The notes below the pieces were generated by a model, which was given only the letters and a program-made list of their open reading frames with translations, did no database searches and had not been told where the DNA came from. A stretch of DNA of 64,000 bases. Source: an uncultured Opitutia bacterium. GTDB lineage: Bacteria; Verrucomicrobiota; Verrucomicrobiia; Opitutales; Opitutaceae. A program made the translations under genes and the position numbers. Location of the stretch: the NCBI GenBank assembly GCA_903827245.1, contig CAIKHO010000021.1:26144-90143 (forward strand). The letters run 5' to 3'. Each line of letters opens with the position of its first letter. Positions within the stretch are counted from its first letter, which is position 1. Shown here piece by piece: positions 9,226 through 18,342 of the stretch.

Positions 9226-10089
9226 TCAGCCCTTCAACGCTCCGGCGGCGACGCCCTTCACAATCTGGCGCTGCAGCAGAAGATAGACGACCAGGATCGG
9301 CAGCGTCACCAGCACGAGTCCGGCAAACAGCATGCCGTAGTCGGTGTGGTATTGCGCGTTGATCGAGAGGTTCGCGAGCCCGAGGGGCAGCGTCCGGGAA
9401 CTGCCATCGACGTCGCCGCCGACCAGCATGAAGGCGAAGAAGTACTCCTTCCATACCCCGATGAACTGGAAGATCGCCACGGTCACCAGCCCGGGCCGGG
9501 CCAGCGGCAGCAGCACGCGCCAGAACGCCGAGAACTCGCTGCAGCCATCGATCACCGCGGCCTCGTAGAGCGAGCGCGGCAGCGACCGGAAAAATCCCGC
9601 GAGGATGAAGATCGCGAAGGGCAGGCCGTTGGCGGTGTAGACGAGGATGAGGCCCAGCCGCGAATTGAGCAGGTTCAGCGCCCGCAACTCGAAAAAGAGC
9701 GGCACCATCGCCAGCTGCGCCGGGATCATCAGGCCCGCCAGGAACAGCCAGAAGGTCGCGCGCGCCAGCGGATGATAAAATCGCGTGAGGGCATAGGCCG
9801 CCATCGCCCCGAGCGCGACGATCAGGGTCACGGACACGCCCGTGACCAGCACGGAGTTGAAAAAATAGTCTCCGAACCGGGCCTCGCGCCAGGCCCGCGC
9901 ATAGTTGTCGAGGCGCAGGTCATCGGCCGCCGGCAGCGTAAACGTATCGCGGAAAATGGCGGCGTCGGGTTTCAGCGAGGAATACGCCACCCAGAACATG
10001 GGAAAGATCACCCAGGCCGCGTAGCCGAGCAGCACGGTGAAAATGAGCGGCCGGCCCAGGGAAAAATTCCGCGCCCGCCCGGCCTTCAT
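9226..10089 (-). CDS. Sugar ABC transporter permease (MalG/UgpE type)
   Basis: Inner-membrane permease subunit of 287 residues from the CUT1 carbohydrate family (binding-protein-dependent transport inner membrane component). Six hydrophobic segments are visible, and the cytoplasmic EAA loop that contacts the ATPase reads EAAVIDGCSEFSAFWRVLLP. It overlaps the upstream fused gene by four bases (ATGA), so the two are co-translated. The C terminus ends GVAAGALKG as usual for this family. No ATP-binding subunit is encoded in the window, so a shared MsmX/MalK-like ATPase elsewhere is presumed. Substrate unknown. Confidence 0.9.
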   Translation of the reverse strand: MKAGRARNFSLGRPLIFTVLLGYAAWVIFPMFWVAYSSLKPDAAIFRDTFTLPAADDLRLDNYARAWREARFGDYFFNSVLVTGVSVTLIVALGAMAAYALTRFYHPLARATFWLFLAGLMIPAQLAMVPLFFELRALNLLNSRLGLILVYTANGLPFAIFILAGFFRSLPRSLYEAAVIDGCSEFSAFWRVLLPLARPGLVTVAIFQFIGVWKEYFFAFMLVGGDVDGSSRTLPLGLANLSINAQYHTDYGMLFAGLVLVTLPILVVYLLLQRQIVKGVAAGALKG

Positions 10090-12407
10090 TCCACGGCCTC
10101 CCGTTTGAGCCCGCGCAGCACGACGGCGCTGGCGGCCAGCACCAGGACGAAAAGGACGACGGCGAGCGCCGTGGCCCGGCCGATGTCGAAATCCTTGAAC
10201 ATGGCCGTGACCATCAGGGTTCCCAGCGTGTGGGTGGTCGTATCGGGATCCTGCGACGTGAGCAGCCAGATCATCTCGAAGGCGTTGAGGCCGCTGATGA
10301 CGAGGAAGACGGCCGAGATGACGATCGCCTCCCAGATCAGCGGCAGGGTGATGGTGAAAAACTGCCGCCATGGCGGGGCGCCGTCGATTTCCGCCGCCTC
10401 GTAAAGCTGCGGGTCGATGCCCTCCATCGCCGCCAGGTAGAGGATCAGGTTGAAGCCGCACGCCATCCAGAGATAGATCGGGACCAGCGCGACGTAGAGG
10501 TGGGCCGGCGCGAGCCAGGGATAGTTGTCGAACGAGCGCAGCCAGTCCGAGTCGACCATCCCGCCCAGTGCGACCAAGCCCGCGTTCACGAGCCCGCCGT
10601 GCGGTTCGTACGCATTGAGCCAGAGCAGCGTGGCCGCGATGCCCCCGAGCATGTTCGGGAAAAGAAACAGGACCCGGAACACCGCCCCGCCCCACACGCC
10701 GCGGTGGATGAGCGTCGCAAAGAACAGCGCCAGCGGCACAACGACGAGCGCGGGCACCAGCATGAGAAAAAGATTGTTGCGCAGCGCGACCCAGAACGCG
10801 TCGCTCTCGAAGAGGAGCCACTTGAAATTCAGGAGGCCGACCCACGTGCGCGCCCCGATGCCATCCCAATGCGTGAAGGCCCAGCCCAGCGCCGTCAGTC
10901 CCGGGAGCAGCACAAGCCCGGCATAGAACAAAAGCGCCGGCCCGACAAAACCCAGGGCGACCGGCGCCCGCAGCCGCGCAAAGGAGGATGCAACACCCTC
11001 GCCGGCCGTCTGGCCGGTCGACCTCCCGCGGGCCCGTTCGCGCAGTTTTTGGCCACCCAGCCAGAGGGCCACGCCCCCGACTGCGGCCAGCAGGAGGGTA
11101 CCCGCGACGGGATGGCGGATTTCCACGCGGCCGGGTTCCGCCAGATCCGCGCGGTCGCGCGCGGCGGCGGCCTCGACCCGCTCCGCGAATTGCTGCGGTG
11201 TGATTTGTCCCGTCGTGAGGCGCTGACTCTCGTCGACGAGCGCCTGCCGGACAGCCGGTGGCTGCAGCATGGTCTGCGGCATGTTGAAGGCCTCGCGCGC
11301 CCGCGAAATCATCGCCGCGGTTTCCTGCATGCGCGGGGAGAAGGCCGCCACGGGTACGCCGCGCACCGCGACGGGCGCGTCCTGCTGCCGCACAAAAGCC
11401 TCGGCCCGGGCCCGGGAGGTCAGGAAACGCAGAAAGTCGACGGTCTGCCTTTCTCGCTCCGCATCCCCCGTCGCAAACACAAAAAAGCAATCCGCCCCGG
11501 TCTGGATGGTCGTCGGATCCGCCACGCCATCCGGAAAAACCGGGAAGTTCATCACCCCGAGCTCGAAGCCGTCGGGAATTTTCCCCTGCATTTCACTGAC
11601 AAGCCACGAGCCGGACACGGTCATGGCGGCCCGGCCGTCCAGCAGGGCCAGCTCCGCGCCGGTGTGCGTCGCGCCCTCCCAGCCGGGCTGGGCGTAGTCC
11701 CGCGTGATGCGCTGCAGCAGCTCGGCGCTCCGGACGTAACGCGGGTCGAGCCTGGCGCCGGGCTTCAGGTCGTTGACCGCCTGCCAGCCGGCGAGCCCGG
11801 CCAGGTTGTAGTAGGCCGCACGCAGAAAGGCGTCGGGATAAAGCCACCGCGAACCCGGCAGGCTGATCGGAGCAATGCCGGTGGCACGGATTTTTTCACA
11901 GAGCGCGAAGAACTCGTCCCACGTGCGCGGTTCCTTCCAGCCATGGGCGCGGAACAGCGCCTGGTTGTAGAAGATGGACCAGCAGGCATAGGTGAACGGC
12001 AGTCCGTAGACCCGGCCGGCGATGCGCCATGAATCGAGCGCACCGGGCATGAATGTATCGCCCCACCGCGTGTCGCCCTCCCAGTTGCGGGCGTCGAGAA
12101 ACGGCGTGAGGTCGAGCATCCGGCCCGCCCGGATCAGCGCGGGCCAGAGGACATAGGGGGCGGACGCGGCATCGGGATAGTGCCCATCGATGATGCGCAC
12201 CCGGAGTTTGTCCTGAATGCGCGGATCGCCATAGATGTTCACCTTCACCCCGGGCCGCTGCGACTCGAATAGCCGCGCTGTCTGTTCGTAGAAAGTGACG
12301 CCGTAGCCGCCGCTGAAAACAGGGATGTCGAGCTCCGTGGCGGCGGCGCGCGGGCCGATGACCTGAAATACAAACCCAACGAACAGGCCGAGGCCGAGCC
12401 TCGTCAT
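10086..12407 (-). CDS. Fused sugar-binding protein and ABC permease (MalE-MalF type)
   Basis: A single frame joins two normally separate subunits. After a signal-like segment (MTRLGLGLFVGFVFQVIG), about residues 25-440 form a family 1 extracellular solute-binding protein (IPVFSGGYGVTFYEQTARLF; PFTYACWSIFYNQALFRAHG). A single hydrophobic segment (VAGTLLLAAVGGVALWLGG) then leads to a MalF/UgpA-type permease of about 290 residues with EAA loop EAAEIDGAPPWRQFF. This would tether the receptor to the transporter. The start at 12407 gives a normal signal peptide; 12485 is an in-frame alternative adding 26 residues. The frame is continuous across the joint, with no sign of frameshift. Substrate is not evident. 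Confidence 0.88.
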   Translation of the reverse strand: MTRLGLGLFVGFVFQVIGPRAAATELDIPVFSGGYGVTFYEQTARLFESQRPGVKVNIYGDPRIQDKLRVRIIDGHYPDAASAPYVLWPALIRAGRMLDLTPFLDARNWEGDTRWGDTFMPGALDSWRIAGRVYGLPFTYACWSIFYNQALFRAHGWKEPRTWDEFFALCEKIRATGIAPISLPGSRWLYPDAFLRAAYYNLAGLAGWQAVNDLKPGARLDPRYVRSAELLQRITRDYAQPGWEGATHTGAELALLDGRAAMTVSGSWLVSEMQGKIPDGFELGVMNFPVFPDGVADPTTIQTGADCFFVFATGDAERERQTVDFLRFLTSRARAEAFVRQQDAPVAVRGVPVAAFSPRMQETAAMISRAREAFNMPQTMLQPPAVRQALVDESQRLTTGQITPQQFAERVEAAAARDRADLAEPGRVEIRHPVAGTLLLAAVGGVALWLGGQKLRERARGRSTGQTAGEGVASSFARLRAPVALGFVGPALLFYAGLVLLPGLTALGWAFTHWDGIGARTWVGLLNFKWLLFESDAFWVALRNNLFLMLVPALVVVPLALFFATLIHRGVWGGAVFRVLFLFPNMLGGIAATLLWLNAYEPHGGLVNAGLVALGGMVDSDWLRSFDNYPWLAPAHLYVALVPIYLWMACGFNLILYLAAMEGIDPQLYEAAEIDGAPPWRQFFTITLPLIWEAIVISAVFLVISGLNAFEMIWLLTSQDPDTTTHTLGTLMVTAMFKDFDIGRATALAVVLFVLVLAASAVVLRGLKREAVE

Positions 12408-12721
12408 CCCGGTCAGGCCGGAGCGCAGGCTGCCTGAAAATCCGGCCGGTGTCTCCCGCGTCGCGTTTTTCGGCCCCAGGTTCATGCGGGAAGAAAGCAT
12501 GGCCAATGGCGGGCTGGTGCAACCAAACCTTTGGGCCGCCGGAGGAGTTGCCGACGACGGTTTTCCTCCGTTTTCCGGACACTCCCGCGCTGGGTCATGG
12601 AATAGCGTTGCTGCGGCCGGTCCTGAGCCTACAACAGCGGCTTTCATGGTCGTAAAAAACACCGGTAACGAGAGCTGTCCGCCGCATCACCGCGGGCGCG
12701 GGAACTGAGCGTCCGTCCGCC

Positions 12722-13072
12722 ATGTACCAGGTCAATTTTTCCGAGCAGGCCATGCGGGAGCTGAACCGCCTCGACAAGCTGGCGCAGATGGAGGTCATCG
12801 AGCAGATCAGCCTGCTGAAGCCTGCAGACCTGGCGGCCCCGCGCGAACCGCTCGGGCATTTCCACCGCGCCGGCCGTGAATTCTACCGGCTGCGGGCCGG
12901 CGAATTCCGGTTTTATTTCGCGGTGCACGGCGAGACGCTCCACGTCGACTACATCCTGCACAAAAATACGCTCGAGGACTTCCTCCTGCGCAACAAGTTC
13001 CCGGTCTCCGAGCAGCAGCTGGTGGAGCAACACTCGAAATTCTGGAAATATCTCGAGAGCCTGACCAAATGA
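12722..13072 (+). CDS. RelE/ParE-fold protein, coupled to pssA
   Basis: Protein of 116 residues resembling the RelE/ParE toxin fold: MYQVNFSEQAMRELNRLDKL at the start, then FYRLRAGEFRFYFAV and a terminal strand ETLHVDYILHKNTLEDFL. The C-terminal tail is longer than in canonical toxins. No antitoxin gene adjoins it; instead its stop overlaps the pssA start (ATGA at 13069-13072), indicating translational coupling with phospholipid synthesis. It may therefore be a domesticated RelE fold or an RNA-binding regulator rather than a toxin. That reading is inference. Confidence 0.7.
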   Translation: MYQVNFSEQAMRELNRLDKLAQMEVIEQISLLKPADLAAPREPLGHFHRAGREFYRLRAGEFRFYFAVHGETLHVDYILHKNTLEDFLLRNKFPVSEQQLVEQHSKFWKYLESLTK

Positions 13073-13983
13073 TCTTCCGCCGACCCACCGACGCCGAACG
13101 CGCCGCCGCCGAGGCGGATCTCGCCGATCGCGAGGATCCCTACCATGTGACGCAGGCCAGCCGGATCTATTTCCTGCCGAACCTGATGACGGCGGGCAAC
13201 CTGTGCTGCGGGTTTGTCGCGATCATCTTCTGCATCAAGGCCAGCTACGAAATGCGCCTGGCCGGGGTAAAGGTGACATCCGACCTCACACCCGAAGCCA
13301 TCAACTACTTCAAGTGGGCGGTCTGGCTGATCTTTGGTGCGGCCGGATTCGACACGCTGGACGGCCGGCTCGCGCGCCTCGGCGGCCGCGAATCGCTCTT
13401 CGGCGCGGAATTCGACTCGCTGGCCGACGTGGTGTCGTTCGGCATCGCCCCGGCCCTGATGGTTTTCTTCCTGATTCTTTCGCCGACGCAGGGATATCCC
13501 AACTTCCAGCAACTCGGCGGCTTCCTGAGTTTCATCTATCTCCTTTGCGCGGCCATCCGGCTGGCCCGTTTCAACGTCATCACCAACCCCCTGCTCCATC
13601 GCGACGCGAAGGACTCGAACAAGGACTTCGTCGGCCTGCCGGTGCCTGCCGCCGCCGGCACGGTCGCCTCGCTGGTTCTCACCCTCCTCCATCTGGCCGA
13701 GAACAGCCGCGATCTTCAGCGCTGGGCGTTGGGGCTGCCCCCGTTGCTGGCCTTGATCGCCATCCTCATGGTCAGCTCCGTGCGTTATCCCAGCGGCAAG
13801 AAGGTCGACATGCAGACGCGGACCAAGCTGTCCACGTTTGTCCTGCTCATCTGCATCGGCGGGATCATTTTGAATTTCAAGGAGGTCGGCCTGCTGGTCT
13901 GCACCCTCAGCTACATCTTCTTCGGCCTGCTGCGGCACTGGCGCCGCAGCCGCGTCCCGCGTCGGCCGACTGCTTCCTTGTGA
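13069..13983 (+). CDS. pssA: CDP-diacylglycerol--serine O-phosphatidyltransferase
   Basis: Integral membrane enzyme of 304 residues making phosphatidylserine, the precursor of phosphatidylethanolamine, from CDP-diacylglycerol and serine. The CDP-alcohol phosphotransferase motif D-x2-DG-x2-AR-x8-G-x3-D-x3-D is visible as DTLDGRLARLGG followed by FGAEFDSLAD near residues 100-125. The preceding FLPNLMTAGNLCCGF is typical of PssA. About eight hydrophobic segments follow. It is translated from an ATG overlapping the RelE-like gene. The length is a little above the family average because of an N-terminal acidic extension. Confidence 0.9.
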   Translation: MIFRRPTDAERAAAEADLADREDPYHVTQASRIYFLPNLMTAGNLCCGFVAIIFCIKASYEMRLAGVKVTSDLTPEAINYFKWAVWLIFGAAGFDTLDGRLARLGGRESLFGAEFDSLADVVSFGIAPALMVFFLILSPTQGYPNFQQLGGFLSFIYLLCAAIRLARFNVITNPLLHRDAKDSNKDFVGLPVPAAAGTVASLVLTLLHLAENSRDLQRWALGLPPLLALIAILMVSSVRYPSGKKVDMQTRTKLSTFVLLICIGGIILNFKEVGLLVCTLSYIFFGLLRHWRRSRVPRRPTASL

Positions 13984-14161
13984 GGAAATTGCGCGCTCCT
14001 TGCGTACAACCGTGTACCTGCGAATAACCGCCGGGTTATTGGCCGAAGACCGAAAGTTCCTCACAGGTCCCGACGATGTGTTTTCCAGAGGTAAAACGCA
14101 CAGTTGCTATGGATTCGAGCTGCCCATAATAATACTGATATAGTTCCTTATTGAACTGGTT

Positions 14162-14167
14162 TATAAT
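14162..14167 (+). promoter_or_regulatory. Candidate -10 element for dnaN
   Basis: A perfect TATAAT lies 42 nt before the dnaN start inside a locally AT-rich stretch (14120-14180) of an otherwise GC-rich region. A consensus -35 is not found at the standard 17-nt spacing, so this is suggestive only. Confidence 0.4.
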
Positions 14168-14208
14168 CAGACTTTGTTAGTTTCTCACCGAACGCCCTTA
14201 GCTTCCTC

Positions 14209-15333
14209 ATGAAATTCAAAATCAATCGCGACCATTTCGCCAACGGCCTGGCCCAAGTGCTGAACGTTGTCGGTTCCAAGGCCACGATGCCGATTCTGAG
14301 CAATGTGCTCATCGAAGCGGAGAAGGACCAGATTTCCCTGACCACCACGAACTTGGACCTCGGGATCCGCTGCAAGATCAAGGCGGAGGTGAAGGAAACC
14401 GGCTCGGTCACGCTACCAGTCAAGCGCCTGGCGACCATTGTGAGGGAATTGCCCAACATCGACGTGACCTTGGATGCCTCGCCCAACCACCAGGTGAAGC
14501 TGAGCTCCGGCGGTTCAAACTTCCGCATCATGGGCATTGGCCGGGAGGAATTTCCCCCGTTGCCGGAGTTTGGCGACGAGAAGGCCTACAGCCTCGAGCA
14601 GGCCGAGCTGGCCACGATGCTCAAGAATGTCTCCTACGCGCAGTCGACCGACGAGACCCGTTACATCCTCAACGGCGTCTATTTCAACTTCAAGGACGGC
14701 AAACTCTCGCTTGTGGCGACCGACGGCCGCCGTCTGGCCCTCACGGCCAAGGAAATGACCGTCCCAGCGGCCAGCGCCGGCGCCATCATCCTGCCGGCCA
14801 AGACCGTAGGCGAACTGCTGCGCCTGCTCGACAAGGGCGAAAAGGTGAAGATCAACTTTAACGACCGCCGGGCGTCATTCCAGATCGCGACGGACAAGGA
14901 CAACAGCGGGCTGATCGACAGCGTTTACCTTTATTCCAAGGTCGTGGAGGGAAATTACCCCAATTACCAGCAGGTGATCCCGAAGGAAACCCACCAGCGG
15001 ATCAAGCTGGAGCGCGAACTCTTCCTCCAGTGCATCCACCGCGCGGCGCTGGTCTGCTCGGAAAAGGCGAACTCCGTGAAGATCAAGCTCACGAGCAACC
15101 TGCTCGAAATCACCGCGCAGAGCCCGGACTTCGGCGAAGCGCACGAGTCGATGGCAATCGGTTACAGCGGCCCCGACCTGCAGGTCGCGTTCAATCCGGC
15201 TTTTGTGATGGATCCGCTGCGCGCACTGACCAAGGACGAGGTGTTTTTCGAGCTCAAGGACGAGGTGAGCCCCGGTGTGTTCAAGACGCTGGACAGCTTC
15301 ATCTGCGTCATCATGCCCGTGCGGCTGAGCTGA
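14209..15333 (+). CDS. dnaN: DNA polymerase III subunit beta (sliding clamp)
   Basis: Ring-shaped processivity factor that tethers the replicative polymerase to DNA; 374 residues, the usual length. The start [20 protein letters not shown], the middle segment [17 protein letters not shown] and the C-terminal VIMPVRL are hallmarks of the family. Three clamp domains of about 120 residues each are implied. It is not next to dnaA, recF or gyrB; the upstream neighbour is pssA across a 225-nt AT-richer gap, and the downstream gene is an unknown membrane protein. Confidence 0.96.
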   Translation: MKFKINRDHFANGLAQVLNVVGSKATMPILSNVLIEAEKDQISLTTTNLDLGIRCKIKAEVKETGSVTLPVKRLATIVRELPNIDVTLDASPNHQVKLSSGGSNFRIMGIGREEFPPLPEFGDEKAYSLEQAELATMLKNVSYAQSTDETRYILNGVYFNFKDGKLSLVATDGRRLALTAKEMTVPAASAGAIILPAKTVGELLRLLDKGEKVKINFNDRRASFQIATDKDNSGLIDSVYLYSKVVEGNYPNYQQVIPKETHQRIKLERELFLQCIHRAALVCSEKANSVKIKLTSNLLEITAQSPDFGEAHESMAIGYSGPDLQVAFNPAFVMDPLRALTKDEVFFELKDEVSPGVFKTLDSFICVIMPVRLS

Positions 15334-15417
15334 CACCTTGCCGATCCTGGTGACGGAGCAGCCCCGCCCGGCCCGCCGGCGATCATGGTGGCCGCGGACT
15401 GCCCCCCATCACACCCG

Positions 15418-16299
15418 ATGACCGACCCCACTTATCCGCTGCTGGCCGCGATGACCGTTTCGATGGTTCTGTTCCAGCTGAACCACCGCTACGCCTCGCC
15501 CGTGCTGGCCATCTTCAACCGGTGGCTGCGGTGGTTCATCTTTGCCTTTGGCGCGGCCTTTGTCTGCCGCGACTTCGAGTTTATCGAGCGGCCGTACCCC
15601 GTGCTGGTCATGGTCTTTTTCCTCGTGTGGTTTCTGGTCGAGACGCTTTACAACTGGCTGGCCATTCATGCCCTCAGCGTGAGCCCGCTGCCCCTTTTTC
15701 CCCGCTACACCCCGAATCAAAGCGGCGAGGAATGGCCCACCCAGCCGCGCCTGCTCAAGGTCCGCGAATGGCTCCGCTCCCAAGGTTTCAAGCAGGTGCA
15801 GGCGCTGCGGGCCGAGGTCGGCGGCGGCAGTTACCTGCGCGTGTCGATTTACCAGGACGAAGCGGCGGCGCTTCGTGTGCAGATCATGTTCCTACCCCAG
15901 GCCAATGGCAGCATCACCGCCTGCTATGTGCTCTCCTCGCAGCTGGCGGATGGGCGCCGGGTCGTGACGGACAACCTTTACGTCCCCTTTGGCGGCTTTT
16001 ACCCGGAAAACTGGCTGGTGGAGCGCGCGCCCTGGCGCCGGGCGCTACCGCGCATGGTAGCACGCCACCGCGTCCGCCTCGGGCGGGCCGGGGCACCCGT
16101 CGAGCCGTGGGCAAACGACCCGATGGCCGACCTCAATTCCGAGCAGCACGAGCTCGACCGCCTGAACACTGAGCTCGGCTTCCTGCACCCGCACCACGAC
16201 CGCGACGACCTCGGCAAGATCACCCACGAGGGGCGCTATCGCGTCTGGAAGGAAATCTGGATGCTCGACTACCTCGGCCGGCCCACGCGGTACGAGTGA
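15418..16299 (+). CDS. Uncharacterised membrane-anchored protein
   Basis: About 293 residues, not recognised. Three or so hydrophobic segments occupy the first 80 residues (YPLLAAMTVSMVLF; WFIFAFGAAFVC; VLVMVFFLVWFLV), and the rest is a soluble domain of mixed character, with LKVREWLRSQGFKQVQALRA and RVSIYQDEAAALRVQIMFLP. The C-terminal part is rich in charged residues (HPHHDRDDLGK). The ATG at 15418 is preferred to the one at 15385 because the hydrophobic N terminus then begins close to the start, but neither has a clear ribosome site. It follows dnaN in the same direction by 84 nt. Confidence 0.6.
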   Translation: MTDPTYPLLAAMTVSMVLFQLNHRYASPVLAIFNRWLRWFIFAFGAAFVCRDFEFIERPYPVLVMVFFLVWFLVETLYNWLAIHALSVSPLPLFPRYTPNQSGEEWPTQPRLLKVREWLRSQGFKQVQALRAEVGGGSYLRVSIYQDEAAALRVQIMFLPQANGSITACYVLSSQLADGRRVVTDNLYVPFGGFYPENWLVERAPWRRALPRMVARHRVRLGRAGAPVEPWANDPMADLNSEQHELDRLNTELGFLHPHHDRDDLGKITHEGRYRVWKEIWMLDYLGRPTRYE

Positions 16300-16316
16300 G
16301 TGAGAGTGGCCGGCTG

Positions 16317-16397
16317 GGCCGGTGGACCGCGACCTCCGTGGCGCGGTGAGGCCTGCGATCGATTCAATCCGCCGCCCGGAGGTCGGCGGCCACCTTT
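16317..16397. repeat. Facing pair of GGTGG-CCGCCGACCTCCGG hairpin elements
   Basis: Positions 16366-16396, read on the minus strand, are identical over 31 nt to 58501-58531 on the plus strand (core GGTGGCCGCCGACCTCCGGG). The element folds as GCCGCC/GGCGGC. A degenerate copy in the opposite direction (GGTGGACCGCGACCTCCGTG) sits at 16320-16339, so the two copies face each other between two convergent genes, a placement typical of REP/BIME-like elements or bidirectional terminators. Confidence 0.85.
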
Positions 16398-16413
16398 CGA
16401 TAGATGAAACCGG

Positions 16414-17079
16414 CTAGGGTCGTTTCTTCCGCTCCGACTCGATCTCGTCCCACAGCGCCCGGGACTGTTCCTCGGCCAGCTTCAGCTCCAGTTGCTTGAG
16501 CTGCTCCCTGAGATCGTGTCCCCGCCGGGCTTGTTCGCCAAAGAGCGTCGAGCCCGCGGTCATCGCCGGATTCATCCGGTAATGCTCCGTCATCCGGGGG
16601 AACGCACGCAGGTCGGTCTGGTCGCCGGCGCCGACGTCGAAACCCGACCGCTTGAGCAGCCGGCCCAGCGGGTAAAAGGCCTTGTGCAAGGTCTCGGCGA
16701 AGTGCGCGGGAAAGGGCGACTCCGGCCGGCCGCGCCCGCGGAGATAATCGAAGATCCGGTAGGCCGTCGTGTCCGGATAGGTGTCATTCACGGTGAAGCA
16801 CTGCTGCATCCAGGCCTCGGTGAAAAGGTCCTCGAGCAGGTTCGGCACATCCCAGGCCAGCAGCTCGGCCTCATCGAGCAGCTCCTTCAGGCCGGCCTTG
16901 GTCCGGTTTCGAGAGATGAGGAAATCCTGCCGACCGATAATCGCTGTGATCCGGGGATAACCGGCCATCACCTCTGGAGCCGCCATCCGGCGGAAGGCCG
17001 ACATCTGGGTGCGCATCAGCCCGAGCGCTTGCTCCATGTCGGTTTTTACCCGGGCGACCGCATCGGCTGTGGTGCTCAT
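16414..17079 (-). CDS. Uncharacterised conserved-looking protein
   Basis: About 221 residues, soluble, not recognised. It starts MSTTADAVARVKTDMEQALG and ends in a highly charged helix (QLKQLELKLAEEQSRALWDE) likely to be a coiled coil. The central part contains NDTYPDTTAYRIFDYLRGRG. Coding character is supported by sensible composition and by a full-length frame. The start at 17079 is preferred over 17136, whose extra residues are low complexity. It lies 87 nt downstream of moaA on the same strand, so it may be in its transcript, but a link to molybdenum cofactor is not shown. Confidence 0.55.
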   Translation of the reverse strand: MSTTADAVARVKTDMEQALGLMRTQMSAFRRMAAPEVMAGYPRITAIIGRQDFLISRNRTKAGLKELLDEAELLAWDVPNLLEDLFTEAWMQQCFTVNDTYPDTTAYRIFDYLRGRGRPESPFPAHFAETLHKAFYPLGRLLKRSGFDVGAGDQTDLRAFPRMTEHYRMNPAMTAGSTLFGEQARRGHDLREQLKQLELKLAEEQSRALWDEIESERKKRP

Positions 17080-17166
17080 GAGAGGCTGGTTGATGACTGG
17101 GGGCGCAGATTGGTGGAAACTTGCCGGGCGCGGCAATGCGGAACCAATGCCGTGGTCCCCCGGGGT

Positions 17167-18186
17167 TCAGCCGCCGATGTAGCTCATCTCCACCTTGGCG
17201 CGGCCCTCCCCGGTGGCGAGCAACTCGGCGCGCTCGTCGCTGTAGCGGTCGAGGCGGCCCGACCAGATCCGTGCGAGGTATTGCGCCAGCTCCGCGTCGC
17301 CGGCCCCGGCCCGCAGGCAGCCCAGCACGTCCCAGCCGAGCGAGGCAAACAGGCAGGTGTAGAGCCGGCCATCCGCCGAAAGACGCGCCCGATGGCAGTC
17401 GCGGCAGAACGGCTCTGTCACCGAGCTGATGAGCCCGATCTCTCCGCGGCCGTCGCGGTAGCGGTAGCGTGCCGCCACCTCGCCGCGGTAGGCGGGCCCG
17501 GCCGGCTCAAGGGGCCAGACTGCGCCGATGCGCGCCACGATTTCCTGCGCGGGCACCACCTGGTCCGGCGACCAATGGTTCGTGTTGCCCACATCCATGA
17601 ACTCGATGAAACGCAGCGGATGGCCTCGCTGGCGGAAGTATTCGCACAGCGCGATGAGCTCGTGGTCGTTGATGCCGCGCTGGACCACGCAGTTGATCTT
17701 GACCGGCAGGCCGAGGGCCGCCGCGGCGTCGATGCCGCGCAGCACGCGCGCCACGCTGAAGCCCAGTCCGTTCAGGCGGCCCGCCGTGGTGTCGTCGAGG
17801 GAATCCACCGAGACATTGACACGGTCGAGCCCCGCGGCGCGCAGGGCGGGCGCGAGTTTTTCCAGCAGCCAGCCATTGGTGGTGAGGGCGACATCCGGGA
17901 CGCCGAGCTCCTGCTTCAGCGCCCGCACCAAGTCGGGCGCGTCGGCGCGCAACAGGGGCTCGCCGCCGGTGAGGCGGACTTTTTCCACGCCGAGCGCCTG
18001 GAACGCGCGCACGATCCGGGTGATTTCCCCCAGTGTCATCAGCTGGGGATCGCGCAGGAAGGAATAACCCGCGCCAAAGATCTCCTTCGGCATGCAGTAC
18101 GGGCACCGGAAATTGCAGCGGTCCGTCACGGAAATGCGGAGGTCGCGCAGCGGGCGGGCAAAGGGGTCGCGGACGGACAGGGACAT
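17167..18186 (-). CDS. moaA: GTP 3',8-cyclase (molybdenum cofactor biosynthesis MoaA)
   Basis: Radical SAM enzyme of 339 residues converting GTP to 3',8-cyclo-GTP, the first step of molybdopterin synthesis. The SAM cluster motif CNFRCPYC lies near residues 21-28, the C-terminal second [4Fe-4S] site is seen as CRDCHRARLSADGRLYTC, and the protein ends SYIGG, the GG tail needed for activity. The ATG at 18186 (MSLSVRDPFARPLRDLRIS) fits the family; 18195 is an alternative. It is transcribed divergently from moeA-moaC-moaD-moaE, and the 293-nt spacer contains a perfect 12-bp palindrome. Confidence 0.95.
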   Translation of the reverse strand: MSLSVRDPFARPLRDLRISVTDRCNFRCPYCMPKEIFGAGYSFLRDPQLMTLGEITRIVRAFQALGVEKVRLTGGEPLLRADAPDLVRALKQELGVPDVALTTNGWLLEKLAPALRAAGLDRVNVSVDSLDDTTAGRLNGLGFSVARVLRGIDAAAALGLPVKINCVVQRGINDHELIALCEYFRQRGHPLRFIEFMDVGNTNHWSPDQVVPAQEIVARIGAVWPLEPAGPAYRGEVAARYRYRDGRGEIGLISSVTEPFCRDCHRARLSADGRLYTCLFASLGWDVLGCLRAGAGDAELAQYLARIWSGRLDRYSDERAELLATGEGRAKVEMSYIGG

Positions 18187-18342
18187 TCTTCCCATCAAGA
18201 CACACGGAAAGGAGAGAGGCAAAGCCGGATGTTCATTCGGCTGCGCGCATTTTGGGCGAAAGGACCCGGCCGCCCCAATCCCACCCGTTTCTTCCCGCGG
18301 ACCCAGACTTTTTGGCACGCACTATATCACAAACGGACCCAG

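Noticed and set aside
12660..12672. CACCGGTAACGAG shared with 54187-54199
   Set aside because: A 13-base match is expected by chance in a window of this size.
14100..14208. Possible replication origin or DnaA boxes next to dnaN
   Set aside because: The region is AT-richer but no TTATCCACA-like boxes and no dnaA gene were seen.
18309..18332. Sigma-54 type -24/-12 promoter (TTTGGCACGCAC) in the moaA-moeA spacer
   Set aside because: The -12 part does not read TTGC, so the consensus is not met.
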